Source: VAZQ01 sp963840535
GTDB taxonomy: Bacteria; Pseudomonadota; Alphaproteobacteria; Rhizobiales; Xanthobacteraceae
Reading direction: 5' to 3'
Assembly: GCA_963840535.1 (NCBI GenBank)
Contig: CAWIZJ010000041.1
Coordinates: forward strand, 1 to 64,000
DNA length: 64,000 nucleotides
Part shown: one piece after another, positions 55,966 through 64,000 of the stretch
Layout: every line of letters begins with the position of its first letter
How positions within the stretch are numbered: position 1 is the stretch's first letter
Translations under genes and position numbers: made by a program
Notes under the pieces: generated by a model
What the model was told of the DNA's origin: nothing
The model's database searches: none
Seen by the model: only the letters and a program-made list of their open reading frames with translations

Positions 55966-57136
55966 CTACTTGAACAATCGTTGCGACGCCAGGCGGGCGC
56001 CCTCGCGCAGGCTGGCGAGCTTCGCCCACACCACGTCCTCGGCCACCCGTCCCCATCCGGCCGAGGTATCGAAGCCGCAATCGGTGCCGGCGAGAACGCG
56101 CGAGGGATCGCCGACGACCGCGGCGACGCGCTCGATTCGATCCGCCACTACCTCGGGGTGCTCGACGAAATTGGTCAGGCTGTCGATCACGCCGGCGACC
56201 AGCAGCTGATCGTGCGCGAGCGGGTGCCGTCCGAAGCAGCGGAACTCGTGCGCGTGGCGCGGATTGGCGAACGGGAGCACAAGACCGCCGACCCGCGCCT
56301 CCAGCAGCGCGGGGAGGACATCCTCGAGCGGCACGTCGGCATCGTGCGGCGATTCCGAATTGCCCCAGCACACATGCAAGCGGACCCGTTGCGCGCGGGA
56401 CGTTCGCGAGCGCCGTGTTGATGGTCGCGACCACCCGCTCGACGAAGCCGATGAAGGCGGCGACCGGCTCGTCCTTGTAGGTGATGTGACGCTCGAGCGC
56501 GAGGTCGGGCGCGTCGATCTGCAGCAGAAAGCCGCAGCGAACGATCGCCTCGTACTCGACCTCGAGCGCGCGGCCGAGCGCCGCAAGATAGGCATCGAGG
56601 GTTTCGTAGTGCTCGTTCTTCACCGCCGTGGCGAGGATGCCGGGTGACGGCGCACACATGAACGGCTCGACGAAGGCTCCGGGATGGTCCTCGAGCACGG
56701 TCTCGAAGTCGCGGCATTCGTCCTCGATGGCGCGCTGGTCGAGATATCGCACCTCGCCGACCGCCTTGGGCAGCCCGCCGAGCGCCGAGACCTGGGTCCG
56801 GGCCGCGTGCTGCTCGAGCCACATGCGCTTGAAATCCGGATAGCGCTCGACATCGGCGCGGGCAGGGCGCTCCCAGCTGCCGCCGAGACCGGACAGCCGG
56901 GACCTCAGATACAGAAAGAAGGAATCGCGCTGCTGCTCCCCGTTGTTGCCGACATCGATCCCGGCGGCGCGCTGCTTCTCGACCACGCGGCGCACGGCGT
57001 CGCGGCCGACGCGCGCGATCTCCTCCGCATCGACGGCTTCTCCGCGCGCGCGCAGCGCGTAGAGCCGCGTCAGCTCGCGCGGCCGCGGCAGGCTGCCGGT
57101 ATGGGTGGTCAGGATCCGGTTCGTGCTGCGCTGCAT
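55966..57136 (-). pseudogene. MetE C-terminal-type (cobalamin-independent methionine synthase-like) protein, one frameshift
   Basis: ATG 57136 gives MQRSTNRILTTHTGSLPRPR, VEKQRAAGIDVGNNGEQQRD, FVEPFMCAPSPGILATAVKN and GFLLQIDAPDLALERHITYK. A dinucleotide-repeat indel near 56390-56398 (GCGCGC) shifts the frame. The end reads VRLHVCWGNSESPHDADVPL, GGLVLPFANPRHAHEF and VLAGTDCGFDTSAGWG, stopping at 55966. The combined 390-residue protein resembles the stand-alone MetE-like family, with metal His/Cys in LHVCWGN and AGTDCGF. These proteins are often found beside catabolic genes and may be methyl- or alkyl-transferases for other thiols. It follows the TRAP genes closely (stop of DctM-like at 57148). 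Confidence 0.82.
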
Positions 57137-57147
57137 GACCTCGCCCA

Positions 57148-58464
57148 TCAATTCGACATGCGGGCCGGCAGCCACAAGGCGAGCTCGGGCCAGAAGATCA
57201 CCAGTCCCAGCACGACGAACATGATCAGATGGAACGGGATCGTGCCGATGACCACCTCGCTCAGCTTGCCGTCCCAGATGCTCTGGATGACGAACAGGTT
57301 GATCCCGATCGGAGGCGAGATCTGGCCGAGCTCGACGAAGATCACGAGGATCACGCCGAACAGGATCGGGTCGATATCATAGGTCCTGAGCACGGGAAAC
57401 AGGAGCGGCACGGTGATGACGATCATTCCGAGGCTCTCGATCAGGCAGCCCAGGATGGTGAAGAGTATCAGGAGCGCGATGTAGAACTCGAACTTGGAGA
57501 GCTCGAGATCGACGATGAAGGCGGTGACCTTCTCGCCGACGCCGCCGAAGCTCAGCGCCACCGAGAAGATGTAGGCGGCGAGTATGAGGAACAGGATGTT
57601 GCCGCTGAAATAGATGGTGTTGTGCATGGCCTGCAGGAAGCGCGCCAGATCGAGCTCGCCGAGCGTCACGCCGAGCAGGATCGACAGGACGCAGCCGATG
57701 ACCGCCGCCTCGGTGGTGGTGACGACGCCGAAGTAGAGCCCGCCCAGGGTGGCGGCGATCAGCGCGAAGAACGGGATGACCTCGGCGAACGCGCCGACGA
57801 GATCGCCCGCGGAGGAAGGTCCGGTTTCGCGCGGCGCCACCGCGGGTACGATCAGGGCATGCGCAGCGATGTAGACCATGAACAAAGCGGTCATGATCAG
57901 CCCCGGGATGATGCCGGCGATGAACAGCTTGGGGACGGATGTCTCCGTGAACGTGCCGTAGACGATCATGGGAAAGCTCGGCGGGATGAGAATGCCGAGG
58001 GTACCGCCGGCGGCGAGCGACCCTGCCGCCAGCGCGCGATTGTACTTGCGGGCGATGAGCTGCGGCAGAGCGACCCCTCCGATCGATGCCGCGGTCGCGA
58101 TGCTGGAGCCGCTGACCGACGCGAAGATCGCGCAGCCCGCGATGTTGGTCTGCAACAGCCCGCCAGGCAGCCTGGCGACGAGCTTCTCGAGCCCACGGTA
58201 GATGCGGCTGCTCAATCCGCTCGCGCTCAGGACCTCCGCCATCAGCATGAACAGAGGGACGGTCGTGAGCACGAAGCTGTTCATGCTGCCCCAGCTCACC
58301 AGCCCGAGGCTGTTGAGCGCCGGCAGTCCGCCCTGCAGGACGAGATAAAGCAGTGCCGGAATCGTGATCGCGAACGGCACCGCCATCCCGGCCATCAACA
58401 GGCCGAGGAACAGGAGCGTCACGATCAGAAGCTGAAGCTCAGGCGAATCGCGCCGACGGGGCAT
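57148..58464 (-). CDS. TRAP transporter large membrane subunit (DctM family)
   Basis: The 438-residue protein has about twelve hydrophobic segments. Landmarks of the DctM fold are FVLTTVPLFMLMAEVLSASG, FASVSGSSIATAASIGGVAL and GTLGILIPPSFPMIVYGTFT. The C-terminal duplicate has GCLIESLGMIVITVPLLFPV and GQISPPIGINLFVIQSIWDG. It uses a sodium or proton gradient to import organic acids. It overlaps the DctQ gene by 26 bp. Confidence 0.96.
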   Translation of the reverse strand: MPRRRDSPELQLLIVTLLFLGLLMAGMAVPFAITIPALLYLVLQGGLPALNSLGLVSWGSMNSFVLTTVPLFMLMAEVLSASGLSSRIYRGLEKLVARLPGGLLQTNIAGCAIFASVSGSSIATAASIGGVALPQLIARKYNRALAAGSLAAGGTLGILIPPSFPMIVYGTFTETSVPKLFIAGIIPGLIMTALFMVYIAAHALIVPAVAPRETGPSSAGDLVGAFAEVIPFFALIAATLGGLYFGVVTTTEAAVIGCVLSILLGVTLGELDLARFLQAMHNTIYFSGNILFLILAAYIFSVALSFGGVGEKVTAFIVDLELSKFEFYIALLILFTILGCLIESLGMIVITVPLLFPVLRTYDIDPILFGVILVIFVELGQISPPIGINLFVIQSIWDGKLSEVVIGTIPFHLIMFVVLGLVIFWPELALWLPARMSN

Positions 58465-58990
58465 CGCCGAGCAGCCTTCTCGACTCGGCGATCAGGGTCC
58501 GGCAGAGCGAGAAGCACAGCGCGAGCATGCCGAGCGCCATGGCGAGCCGCGGGAGCCAGAGCGGGGTGGCGAGGTAGGTCGGCGCCACGTCGCCGAACCG
58601 CCACGACGCAAGCTCGAGACGCACGTATTGCCAGGCGAGCAGGCCGCAGGCGGCGAGCGACATCAGCCCGAAGATCAACTGCGACAGCGAGCGAGCACGA
58701 GGCGGCAACCGTGCCTGAACGAACTCGACCTCGTGGAAGCTGCCGCTGACGTGGCATGCCGACAGGCTCACGAAGCAGATCACCACCAGCATGTAGCCGC
58801 CGACCTCGTCCGACACCTCGAACGAGAAGTTGAGCAGCCAGCGGGTGACGATGTCGACTGCGACCAGCGCGAGCATCACCAGCAACGCCGCCTCGCTGGC
58901 AACCTTGCAGGTCCATTCCACCGGACCCTCCGGCAGTGCCCGCCGGCGGCGCTCGCTCGGTACCGGCGTTGCCTCCCCAGTCGCGGTCAT
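58439..58990 (-). CDS. TRAP transporter small membrane subunit (DctQ family)
   Basis: The 183-residue protein has four membrane helices: ALLVMLALVAVDIVTRWLL, GGYMLVVICFVSLSACHVSG, LIFGLMSLAACGLLAWQYV and LPRLAMALGMLALCFSLC. It carries the DctQ pattern of an early Arg-rich stretch, VTRWLLNFSFEVSDEVGGYM and FHEVEFVQARLPPRA. It pairs with the large subunit downstream. Confidence 0.94.
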   Translation of the reverse strand: MTATGEATPVPSERRRRALPEGPVEWTCKVASEAALLVMLALVAVDIVTRWLLNFSFEVSDEVGGYMLVVICFVSLSACHVSGSFHEVEFVQARLPPRARSLSQLIFGLMSLAACGLLAWQYVRLELASWRFGDVAPTYLATPLWLPRLAMALGMLALCFSLCRTLIAESRRLLGDAPSARFA

Positions 58991-59043
58991 GGCCGGGCTC
59001 TTTGCCGCTGGCTAACTCGACTTTCGCCGGAAGACGCGCTGGG

Positions 59044-60038
59044 TCAGCGGCCGAGCGCCGTGCGGACCTTGCCCAGGGCCTCGACCACGTCGGGACCACG
59101 CGTCTTTGCCCAGTCGTCCCAGTAGGGCTTCACCGTGCTGACCGCGCGGCCGACCTCTTCCGGCTTGGCATTGGTCAGGGTGTAGCCCGCGGTCCTGAGG
59201 ATCTGCACCGAGTTCCGCCTCCTCCTTCTTCATGGTGCCCTCGTTCCAGCGGGCGGTGTCCTCGGCAACCTTGCGCAGCTTGCCCTTGAGATCGGCGGAG
59301 AGCTTGTCGTAGGCACCGGTGTTGGCGATGAAGTAGGAGTTGTTGACGTTGACGACCAGCATGTAGCCGTACTTGAGCAGATCCTTCCACAGCACGGCGC
59401 CGACGCCGGCGGTGAAGATGCCTTCGACGACACCGCGGTCGAGCGCGGAAGGCACCTCCGGCGCGCTCATGGTGATCGAGGTGCCGCCGAAGCGGCGGAC
59501 GAACTCGCCCTGCTCGGGCTGCGCGACCCGCAGCTTCATGCCCTTGATGTCGTCGAGCGAATTCGAGCTTCTTGCGCCCCCAGATCACCTGCATCGGGTA
59601 GCTGTAGGAGGAGAGCACCGTCGAGCCCTTCTGACCGAACGCCTTCTCGACATAGGGTTTGAGCACGGCGTCGGCCCTGGTGAAGTCCTCGTAGGACTGG
59701 ATCAGCATGGGAAGGCGCGGGATGCCCGCGACCGCGATGTTGCCGGAATTGAACAGGTCGTCGCCGATCTGGACGACGTTCTCGCCGACCGCCTGGGTGA
59801 TGTTGCTGGGACTGATCTGCAGGGTGCCGGAGAGATGGAGCCTGACCTTGAGCTCGCCGCCGGTCGCCTTCTCGATCTCCTCGGTGAACATCTTGGCGCC
59901 GCGCGACGTGGCGAAGTTGGGCGCCGACTGGTGCATGTAGAAATTCCACTGCTCGGCGGCACGCCCGGGCCCGCCGGTCGCGAGCGCGAGCATGATCGAC
60001 GCGAGTCCTGCGGACGCGGCCGGTATTGCAATCCTCAT
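59044..60038 (-). pseudogene. TRAP transporter binding protein (DctP family), two frameshifts
   Basis: ATG 60038 has AAGGAGACGCC upstream and a signal peptide (PAASAGLASIMLALATGGPG). The first part runs through FYMHQSAPNFATSRGAKMFT to SYSYPMQVIWGRKKLE. Near 59558-59562 the frame changes to SLDDIKGMKLRVAQPEQGEF, GVVEGIFTAGVGAVLWKDLL and FIANTGAYDKLSADLKGKLR. Near 59210-59220 it changes again to VQILRTAGYTLTNAKPEEVG, STVKPYWDDWAKTRGPDVVE and VRTALGR with a stop at 59044. The reconstructed protein is of normal length. If real, the breaks would disable the whole TRAP system. Confidence 0.85.
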
Positions 60039-60285
60039 CACGGCGTCTCCTTGGCTCTTGCGGCGCAATCGTGCGCACGTTCCGGCGACCCGGGCGAGCG
60101 CGCCTCAGGGGGGATGCACGGCGGAGGCAGTGTGGAAGAGAATGCGCGCGCCGCGCAAGGGTCGTGCGAAGGCCCTTCGATCGGGCTGCCCACCGCAACG
60201 GGGTGGGCAAGGACGGGCCTGCCGTGTCGCTTGCGGCAAGCTACAAGTGACGCGTTGGAACAGTACCAGCGGTGAGTGCGTCCAG

Positions 60286-60582
60286 GTGGCCAAACGCACC
60301 GAGATCGAGGCGGCGGTTCGCCGGCTGGCACCGCGCATTCCGCCACATGAGCTTTCCGCCGTGGTCGATCACGCCCTCGACAGTCCGGGGCTGCGCTCGG
60401 CGGCGGCCGAGCGCGCGGCGTGGCTGTCGCTGGTCGCCTATGTCCGCCACGTGCTGACGGAATACGACGAGCTCCTCGAACAAGGCTACGAGCAGGACAG
60501 TGCACGGTTCTTCGTCGCCGCCGAGATCGAAGCGGCGTTGCGCAGCTGGGGCGTGCGACGCCCCTTGACGGCCGACGACTGA
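60286..60582 (+). CDS. DUF2293-family protein
   Basis: The 98-residue product starts at GTG 60286. The family blocks VRRLAPRIPPHELSAVVDHA, DSPGLRSAAAERAAWLSLVA, YVRHVLTEYDELLEQGYEQD and RFFVAAEIEAALRSWG are complete. The protein is helical and cytosolic; function is unknown. No strong ribosome binding site is seen. It faces the large flavoprotein gene tail-to-tail, with stops 14 bp apart. Confidence 0.85.
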   Translation: MAKRTEIEAAVRRLAPRIPPHELSAVVDHALDSPGLRSAAAERAAWLSLVAYVRHVLTEYDELLEQGYEQDSARFFVAAEIEAALRSWGVRRPLTADD

Positions 60583-60596
60583 GGCAGGCGGATCGC

Positions 60597-63500
60597 CTAC
60601 GAGCGCAATCCCGCCTGGCGCAGCGAGTGGTCGATCCACAGCCGCGTGAGCTTCTCCTGCACGCCGTTCTGACCGAGGCGGGCACGCAGGCTGTCGAAGT
60701 CGACCCGCTCGAGGGCCTGATCCTGGTCGAAGCAGGAGAACACTACGCTCTCAACTCCGGTCGCCGGATCGCGCTGCACCTGCAGGCACTGCGCACAGAT
60801 CTCCTTCATCATGCATTGCATCGGCGAGTTGATGGAGGCGATCGCCTTGTGGCCGGGCTTGAGGTGCTGCGCCAGGATTCCCTCGCGCGCACGCTTGACC
60901 GCCGCCATCATCCCATCGGAGCCGATCGCGATCACGCGATCGACCGCGCCGAGCGGGAGCGGCTGCTCGCCGAGCGCCCCCGAACCGTAGGCCGCGAGCG
61001 CCTCGACGATGTTGCCGACGAACGCCTTGTCCTGTGCCCGCTCGGCGGCGAAGCCCGGCGCCTCGTCGCAACACCAGACGATGACGTCGGCCGCGCGCTC
61101 GATCTCCTCGACCTTGTAGCGGTCGATCGCGCGCTTGTAGCCCGCGAAATAGATCACGCGGCTGCCGTTGCGTCGCAGCGCCTGCCCGATCGAGAACAGC
61201 ACGGCGTTGCCGAGCCCGCCGCCGATCAACAACACGGTTTCGCCGGCAGGCGTCTCGGTGGCGCAGCCGGTCGGCCCCATAAGGATCACCGATTCGCCCG
61301 GCCGCAGCGCCGCGCACAGATCGGACGAGCCGCCCATCTCCAGCACGATGGTGGAGAGGAGCCCCCGCTCGCGATCGACGGCGGCGCCGGTCAGCGCCAG
61401 CCCCTCCATCGCGAGCGCCGTGCCATTGACGCGCCGCGCCAGCGTCTCGTAGTTCTGCAGCCGGTAGAACTGGCCGGGGGCGAAGGCACGCGCAGCCATG
61501 GGCGCGCGCACCACCACCTCGACGATGTCGGGAGTGAGGCGCACGACCCGGTGCACGGTGGCCCTGAGCTCGTCGTCGAGGCGCGCCATCAGCGTCTCCG
61601 GCGCGACGGCCGACGGCGGCAATCGCTCCAGCATCCGGCTGACCACCGGATAGCCCTGCTTCGCGCTCGCCATCGCCTTGACCACGTTGCCGGCATAGGA
61701 CGGATGCAGATCGCCGAAGAAGCTGATGGCACGGCGGTCCTCGCGCAGGCTCATCAGCACGTGGGCAGCCGACGGCTTGGTGACCCGCTCGGGCGAGACC
61801 TTGCGGCCGCTCTCGTCGAAGGCCTGGAAGTGCTTGCCGTCGATGCTCACGTGCCGCGGCTCCTCGCGCCCGAGCACGGTGTTGGGCTGCGTGCCGGCGG
61901 CCACCAGGATGGTGCGCGCGGGCAGGATGACATCGCGCCGCTTGCCCGCCTCTTCCTCGCCAGCCGGCGATGCAAGCGCGGGGGCAACGGGATCGGTGCC
62001 GGCCGCAGCCTTGCCGGACAGACGCAGTGCCTGCGCGCAACCGAAGGCGTCGAGCTCGACCTCCTCGGGCGTGAGCTGCTCCGCGAAGCCGATCCCCTCC
62101 TCCAACGCCTTGGCCACCTCCTCGTGATTGAGGGTGTAGCTCGGCGCATCGATCAGGCGCCGCCGGTAGACGATGGTGGCACCGCCCCATTGCCGCATCA
62201 GCTCCGCCAGCTGCGGCTTGCGACCCTCGCGCGTTGCCGCCGCGCGCTCGGCACGGATCGCGCGCGCGTGATCGATGAACTCGGCCGCCGCCTCGGCTTC
62301 CTGCGCGGTCCAGCCGGAGCGCACCGTCGCCTCGCCGCGCTCCCGGACGAGGCGCTCGTAGCGGGCGAGGAACTTCTCCACCTGCAGCGGATAATAGGCG
62401 AGCGCCTCGGTCGCGGTGTCGATCGCGGTCAGCCCGCCGCCGATGACCACCACCGGCAACCGCACCTGCAGGTTGGCGAGGCTGTCGGTCTTGGCGGCGC
62501 CGGTCAGCTGCAGCGCCATCAGGAAATCGGATGCCTGGCGCACGCCGGGAGCGAGGCCGTTCTTCATCGGGACGATGGTCGGCCGACCGGCGCCGGCGCA
62601 GAGCGCGATGTGATCGAAGCCGAGAGCAAACGCGCCGTCGATGCCGAGCGTTCCGCCGAAGCGCACGCCGCCGAACATCCTGAACTCGGCGCGCCTCTCG
62701 AGCAGGAGCCGGATCACCTTCAGGAAGTTCTTGTCCCAGCGCACCGTAATGCCGTACTCGGCGACGCCGCCGAAGCCGGCCATCACCCGGGCGTCGAGCG
62801 GCTCGCTGAGCTCGGCGGCATCGCGGATCGGGTGGAACGGCGTGCGCACGCCGGCTGCATCGACCCCGGACACGTCCGCCGGCAACGGCTCGATCTTGAG
62901 CCCGTCCACGGCCACCACGGCGTGACCGTCGTTCATGAGATGATGGGCAAGCGTGAACCCGGCAGGCCCGAGCCCGACCACCAGAACGGTGCGGCCGGTC
63001 GCGGGCTTCGGCAACGGGCGGCGCAGGTTGAGCGGATTCCAGCGTGTCAACAGCGCGTAGACCTCGAAGCCCCAGGGCAGCGCCAGCACCTCCTTGAGCA
63101 CGCGGGTCTCGACCTGAGGAATGTCGACCGGCTCCTGCTTCTGGTAGATGCAGGCCTTCATGCAGTCGTTGCAGATGCGGTGGCCGGTGGCCGCGCACAT
63201 CGGATTGTCGATCACCGCGATCGCAAGCGCACCGACGCTGTGGCCGCCGGCCACGACCAGGTTCATCTCGGAGACCTTCTCGTCGAGCGGACAGCCCGCC
63301 AGCACGACGCCGAACGCGCTCTTCTTGAACTCGCCGGACTTCTCCCGCAGCCCGGTGGAGCAGGAGTCCTTGCCCTGGTTGTGACACCAGATGCAGTAGT
63401 TGGCGTGATCGAGCGCGCCCGCGAGATCGGTGCCGCGATCGGTGAGGGCGAAGCCGTCCCGCGCGCGGCGCCGCGGCTGCAGCAGGGCGAGCATGGTGAC

Positions 63501-64000
63501 GCCGTCGATCACCTCGGTCGCCACCGGAACGAGATGGTGCGGGTCGACCTTGTGGGGGACCTTGAACAACACGCCGCGCTTGTGCAGCTCGCGGCCCTGC
63601 GGGCTATGCACGGCCCAGGCGGCATAGCGCGCCGCCAGATCGAGCGACACGGCGTTCTCCGCACCACGCGCGCCCAATAAAGAGTCGCCGCGCTGGCCGC
63701 TCGCTTCGCTCGCCAGCGCGGCGCGCGCCGACGAGCCCGGGTCAGGGCGAGTGTCATAAGCGCGTTCACGCGCGTCTTCCGACGCGCTATGCGCGCGCAC
63801 TCTAGAGTCGCCGCGCTGGCCGCTCGCTTCGCTCGCCAGCGCGGCGCGCGCCGACGAGCCCGGGTCAGGGCGAGTGTCATAAGCGCGTTCACGCGCGTCT
63901 TCCGACGCGCTATGCGCGCGCACTCTAAAGTCGCCGCGCTGGCCGCTCGCTTCGCTCGCCAGCGCGGCCTCGGCCTTCATCCAACGCTCGACTGCCTCGG
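60597..64000 (-). CDS. Large multidomain Fe-S flavoprotein (GltD/NfnL-like plus PyrK-like), 5' end beyond the window
   Basis: More than 1130 residues are visible and the frame continues past 64000. The order from the repeat-bearing N-terminal part is as follows. Fe-S Cys motifs come first (NYCIWCHNQGKDSCSTGL, MCAATGHRICNDCMKACIYQ). A GltD-type FAD/NAD(P) module follows (TVLVVGLGPAGFTLAHHLMN; second Rossmann LPVVVIGGGLTAIDTATEAL). Next is a ferredoxin-reductase-type FAD and NAD domain (RAFAPGQFYRLQNYE, VLLIGGGLGNAVLFSIGQAL). A PyrK-like 2Fe-2S tail closes it (SPMQCMMKEICAQCLQVQRD). It is probably an NAD(P)H-ferredoxin-type or bifurcating electron-transfer protein. A role feeding the aromatic reductase is inference. 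A 123-bp tandem repeat lies in its coding frame. Confidence 0.85.
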   Translation of the reverse strand, partial: EAVERWMKAEAALASEASGQRGDFRVRAHSASEDARERAYDTRPDPGSSARAALASEASGQRGDSRVRAHSASEDARERAYDTRPDPGSSARAALASEASGQRGDSLLGARGAENAVSLDLAARYAAWAVHSPQGRELHKRGVLFKVPHKVDPHHLVPVATEVIDGVTMLALLQPRRRARDGFALTDRGTDLAGALDHANYCIWCHNQGKDSCSTGLREKSGEFKKSAFGVVLAGCPLDEKVSEMNLVVAGGHSVGALAIAVIDNPMCAATGHRICNDCMKACIYQKQEPVDIPQVETRVLKEVLALPWGFEVYALLTRWNPLNLRRPLPKPATGRTVLVVGLGPAGFTLAHHLMNDGHAVVAVDGLKIEPLPADVSGVDAAGVRTPFHPIRDAAELSEPLDARVMAGFGGVAEYGITVRWDKNFLKVIRLLLERRAEFRMFGGVRFGGTLGIDGAFALGFDHIALCAGAGRPTIVPMKNGLAPGVRQASDFLMALQLTGAAKTDSLANLQVRLPVVVIGGGLTAIDTATEALAYYPLQVEKFLARYERLVRERGEATVRSGWTAQEAEAAAEFIDHARAIRAERAAATREGRKPQLAELMRQWGGATIVYRRRLIDAPSYTLNHEEVAKALEEGIGFAEQLTPEEVELDAFGCAQALRLSGKAAAGTDPVAPALASPAGEEEAGKRRDVILPARTILVAAGTQPNTVLGREEPRHVSIDGKHFQAFDESGRKVSPERVTKPSAAHVLMSLREDRRAISFFGDLHPSYAGNVVKAMASAKQGYPVVSRMLERLPPSAVAPETLMARLDDELRATVHRVVRLTPDIVEVVVRAPMAARAFAPGQFYRLQNYETLARRVNGTALAMEGLALTGAAVDRERGLLSTIVLEMGGSSDLCAALRPGESVILMGPTGCATETPAGETVLLIGGGLGNAVLFSIGQALRRNGSRVIYFAGYKRAIDRYKVEEIERAADVIVWCCDEAPGFAAERAQDKAFVGNIVEALAAYGSGALGEQPLPLGAVDRVIAIGSDGMMAAVKRAREGILAQHLKPGHKAIASINSPMQCMMKEICAQCLQVQRDPATGVESVVFSCFDQDQALERVDFDSLRARLGQNGVQEKLTRLWIDHSLRQAGLRS
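63681..63968. repeat. 123-bp tandem repeat, 2.3 copies, inside a coding frame
   Basis: Units 63681-63803 and 63804-63926 appear identical, and a third partial unit runs 63927-63968 with one base difference at its start (AAAGTCG for AGAGTCG). The 123-bp period equals 41 codons, so the frame of the flavoprotein is kept. Each unit contains two imperfect palindromes (around CGCTGGCCGCTCGC and GCGCGTTCACGCGCG). The encoded unit is ASGQRGDSRVRAHSASEDA followed by RERAYDTRPDPGSSARAALA. Confidence 0.92.

Noticed and set aside
63681..63968. Possible CRISPR array because of regular repeats
   Set aside because: The units are contiguous 123-bp tandem copies with no variable spacers, and they lie in an open coding frame.

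Overview
The window looks like a high-GC alphaproteobacterial chromosome segment, most likely Hyphomicrobiales (Bradyrhizobium/Rhodopseudomonas/Xanthobacteraceae relatives). This is inferred from base composition, many periplasmic binding proteins of the PF04392 and TctC (Bug) types, the urt-ure layout, a 4-hydroxybenzoyl-CoA reductase-type enzyme, and several palindromic repeat families. No tRNA, rRNA, CRISPR array or intact insertion sequence was found.

Layout. (i) 1-12.4 kb, minus strand: a nitrogen-scavenging block urtA-urtB-urtC-urtD-urtE-ureD-ureA-ureB-[patatin-like]-ureC, then a secreted amidohydrolase. A sigma-54-type promoter lies ahead of urtA, with a candidate NtrC-type dyad further upstream. 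ureEFG are not in the window, and ureD carries a frameshift. (ii) 12.8-17.8 kb, plus strand, head-to-head with urt: a second branched-chain-type ABC importer (binding protein, LivH, LivM, LivG, LivF). It is followed by a three-gene set of unknown role at 17.8-21.9 kb: a His-rich exported protein, a Cys-free cupredoxin-like protein and a large polytopic membrane protein. (iii) 21.9-26.7 kb: a frameshifted UbiD-type decarboxylase, divergent from a dehydrogenase, a hotdog thioesterase and an acyl-CoA ligase. (iv) 26.7-39.5 kb: an accessory, partly decayed zone. It holds PF04392 binding-protein remnants, an EamA permease, a broken LprI-like gene, a ricin-lectin scrap, an intact LivK-like protein, VOC and SDR enzymes, a multiply frameshifted AraC regulator, a frameshifted methyltransferase, a wrecked dicarboxylate-symporter/solute-binding fusion and two secreted Bradyrhizobium-like proteins. 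(v) 39.7-51.6 kb: a two-subunit molybdenum hydroxylase, two TctC-type binding proteins, a benzoate-CoA-ligase-like enzyme, a 34-residue membrane peptide, vestigial toxin-antitoxin DNA, Pcm and a cupin. (vi) 51.6-55.5 kb: hcrCAB-like genes. (vii) 55.6-60.0 kb: a broken DUF433 gene, a frameshifted MetE-like gene and a TRAP transporter whose binding protein has two frameshifts. (viii) 60.3-64.0 kb: a DUF2293 protein and a very large Fe-S flavoprotein that runs off the right edge and carries an in-frame 123-bp tandem repeat.

How the genes fit together. The left third imports and hydrolyses urea under nitrogen control. The middle and right offer CoA-linked and molybdenum-dependent degradation of aromatic or other carboxylic acids (ligases, HCR-type reductase, UbiD-type decarboxylase, Mo hydroxylase), with TRAP and TctC-type proteins for uptake. 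The large flavoprotein may be an electron-transfer partner, which is inference.

Caution. About twenty or more reading-frame breaks are visible. They are very uneven: none in about 9 kb of molybdenum-enzyme genes, but at least twelve in 4 kb around 33.5-37.7 kb. Real decay is therefore likely in the middle zone, while isolated single indels elsewhere (ureD, UbiD-like, MetE-like, DctP) could be assembly errors.
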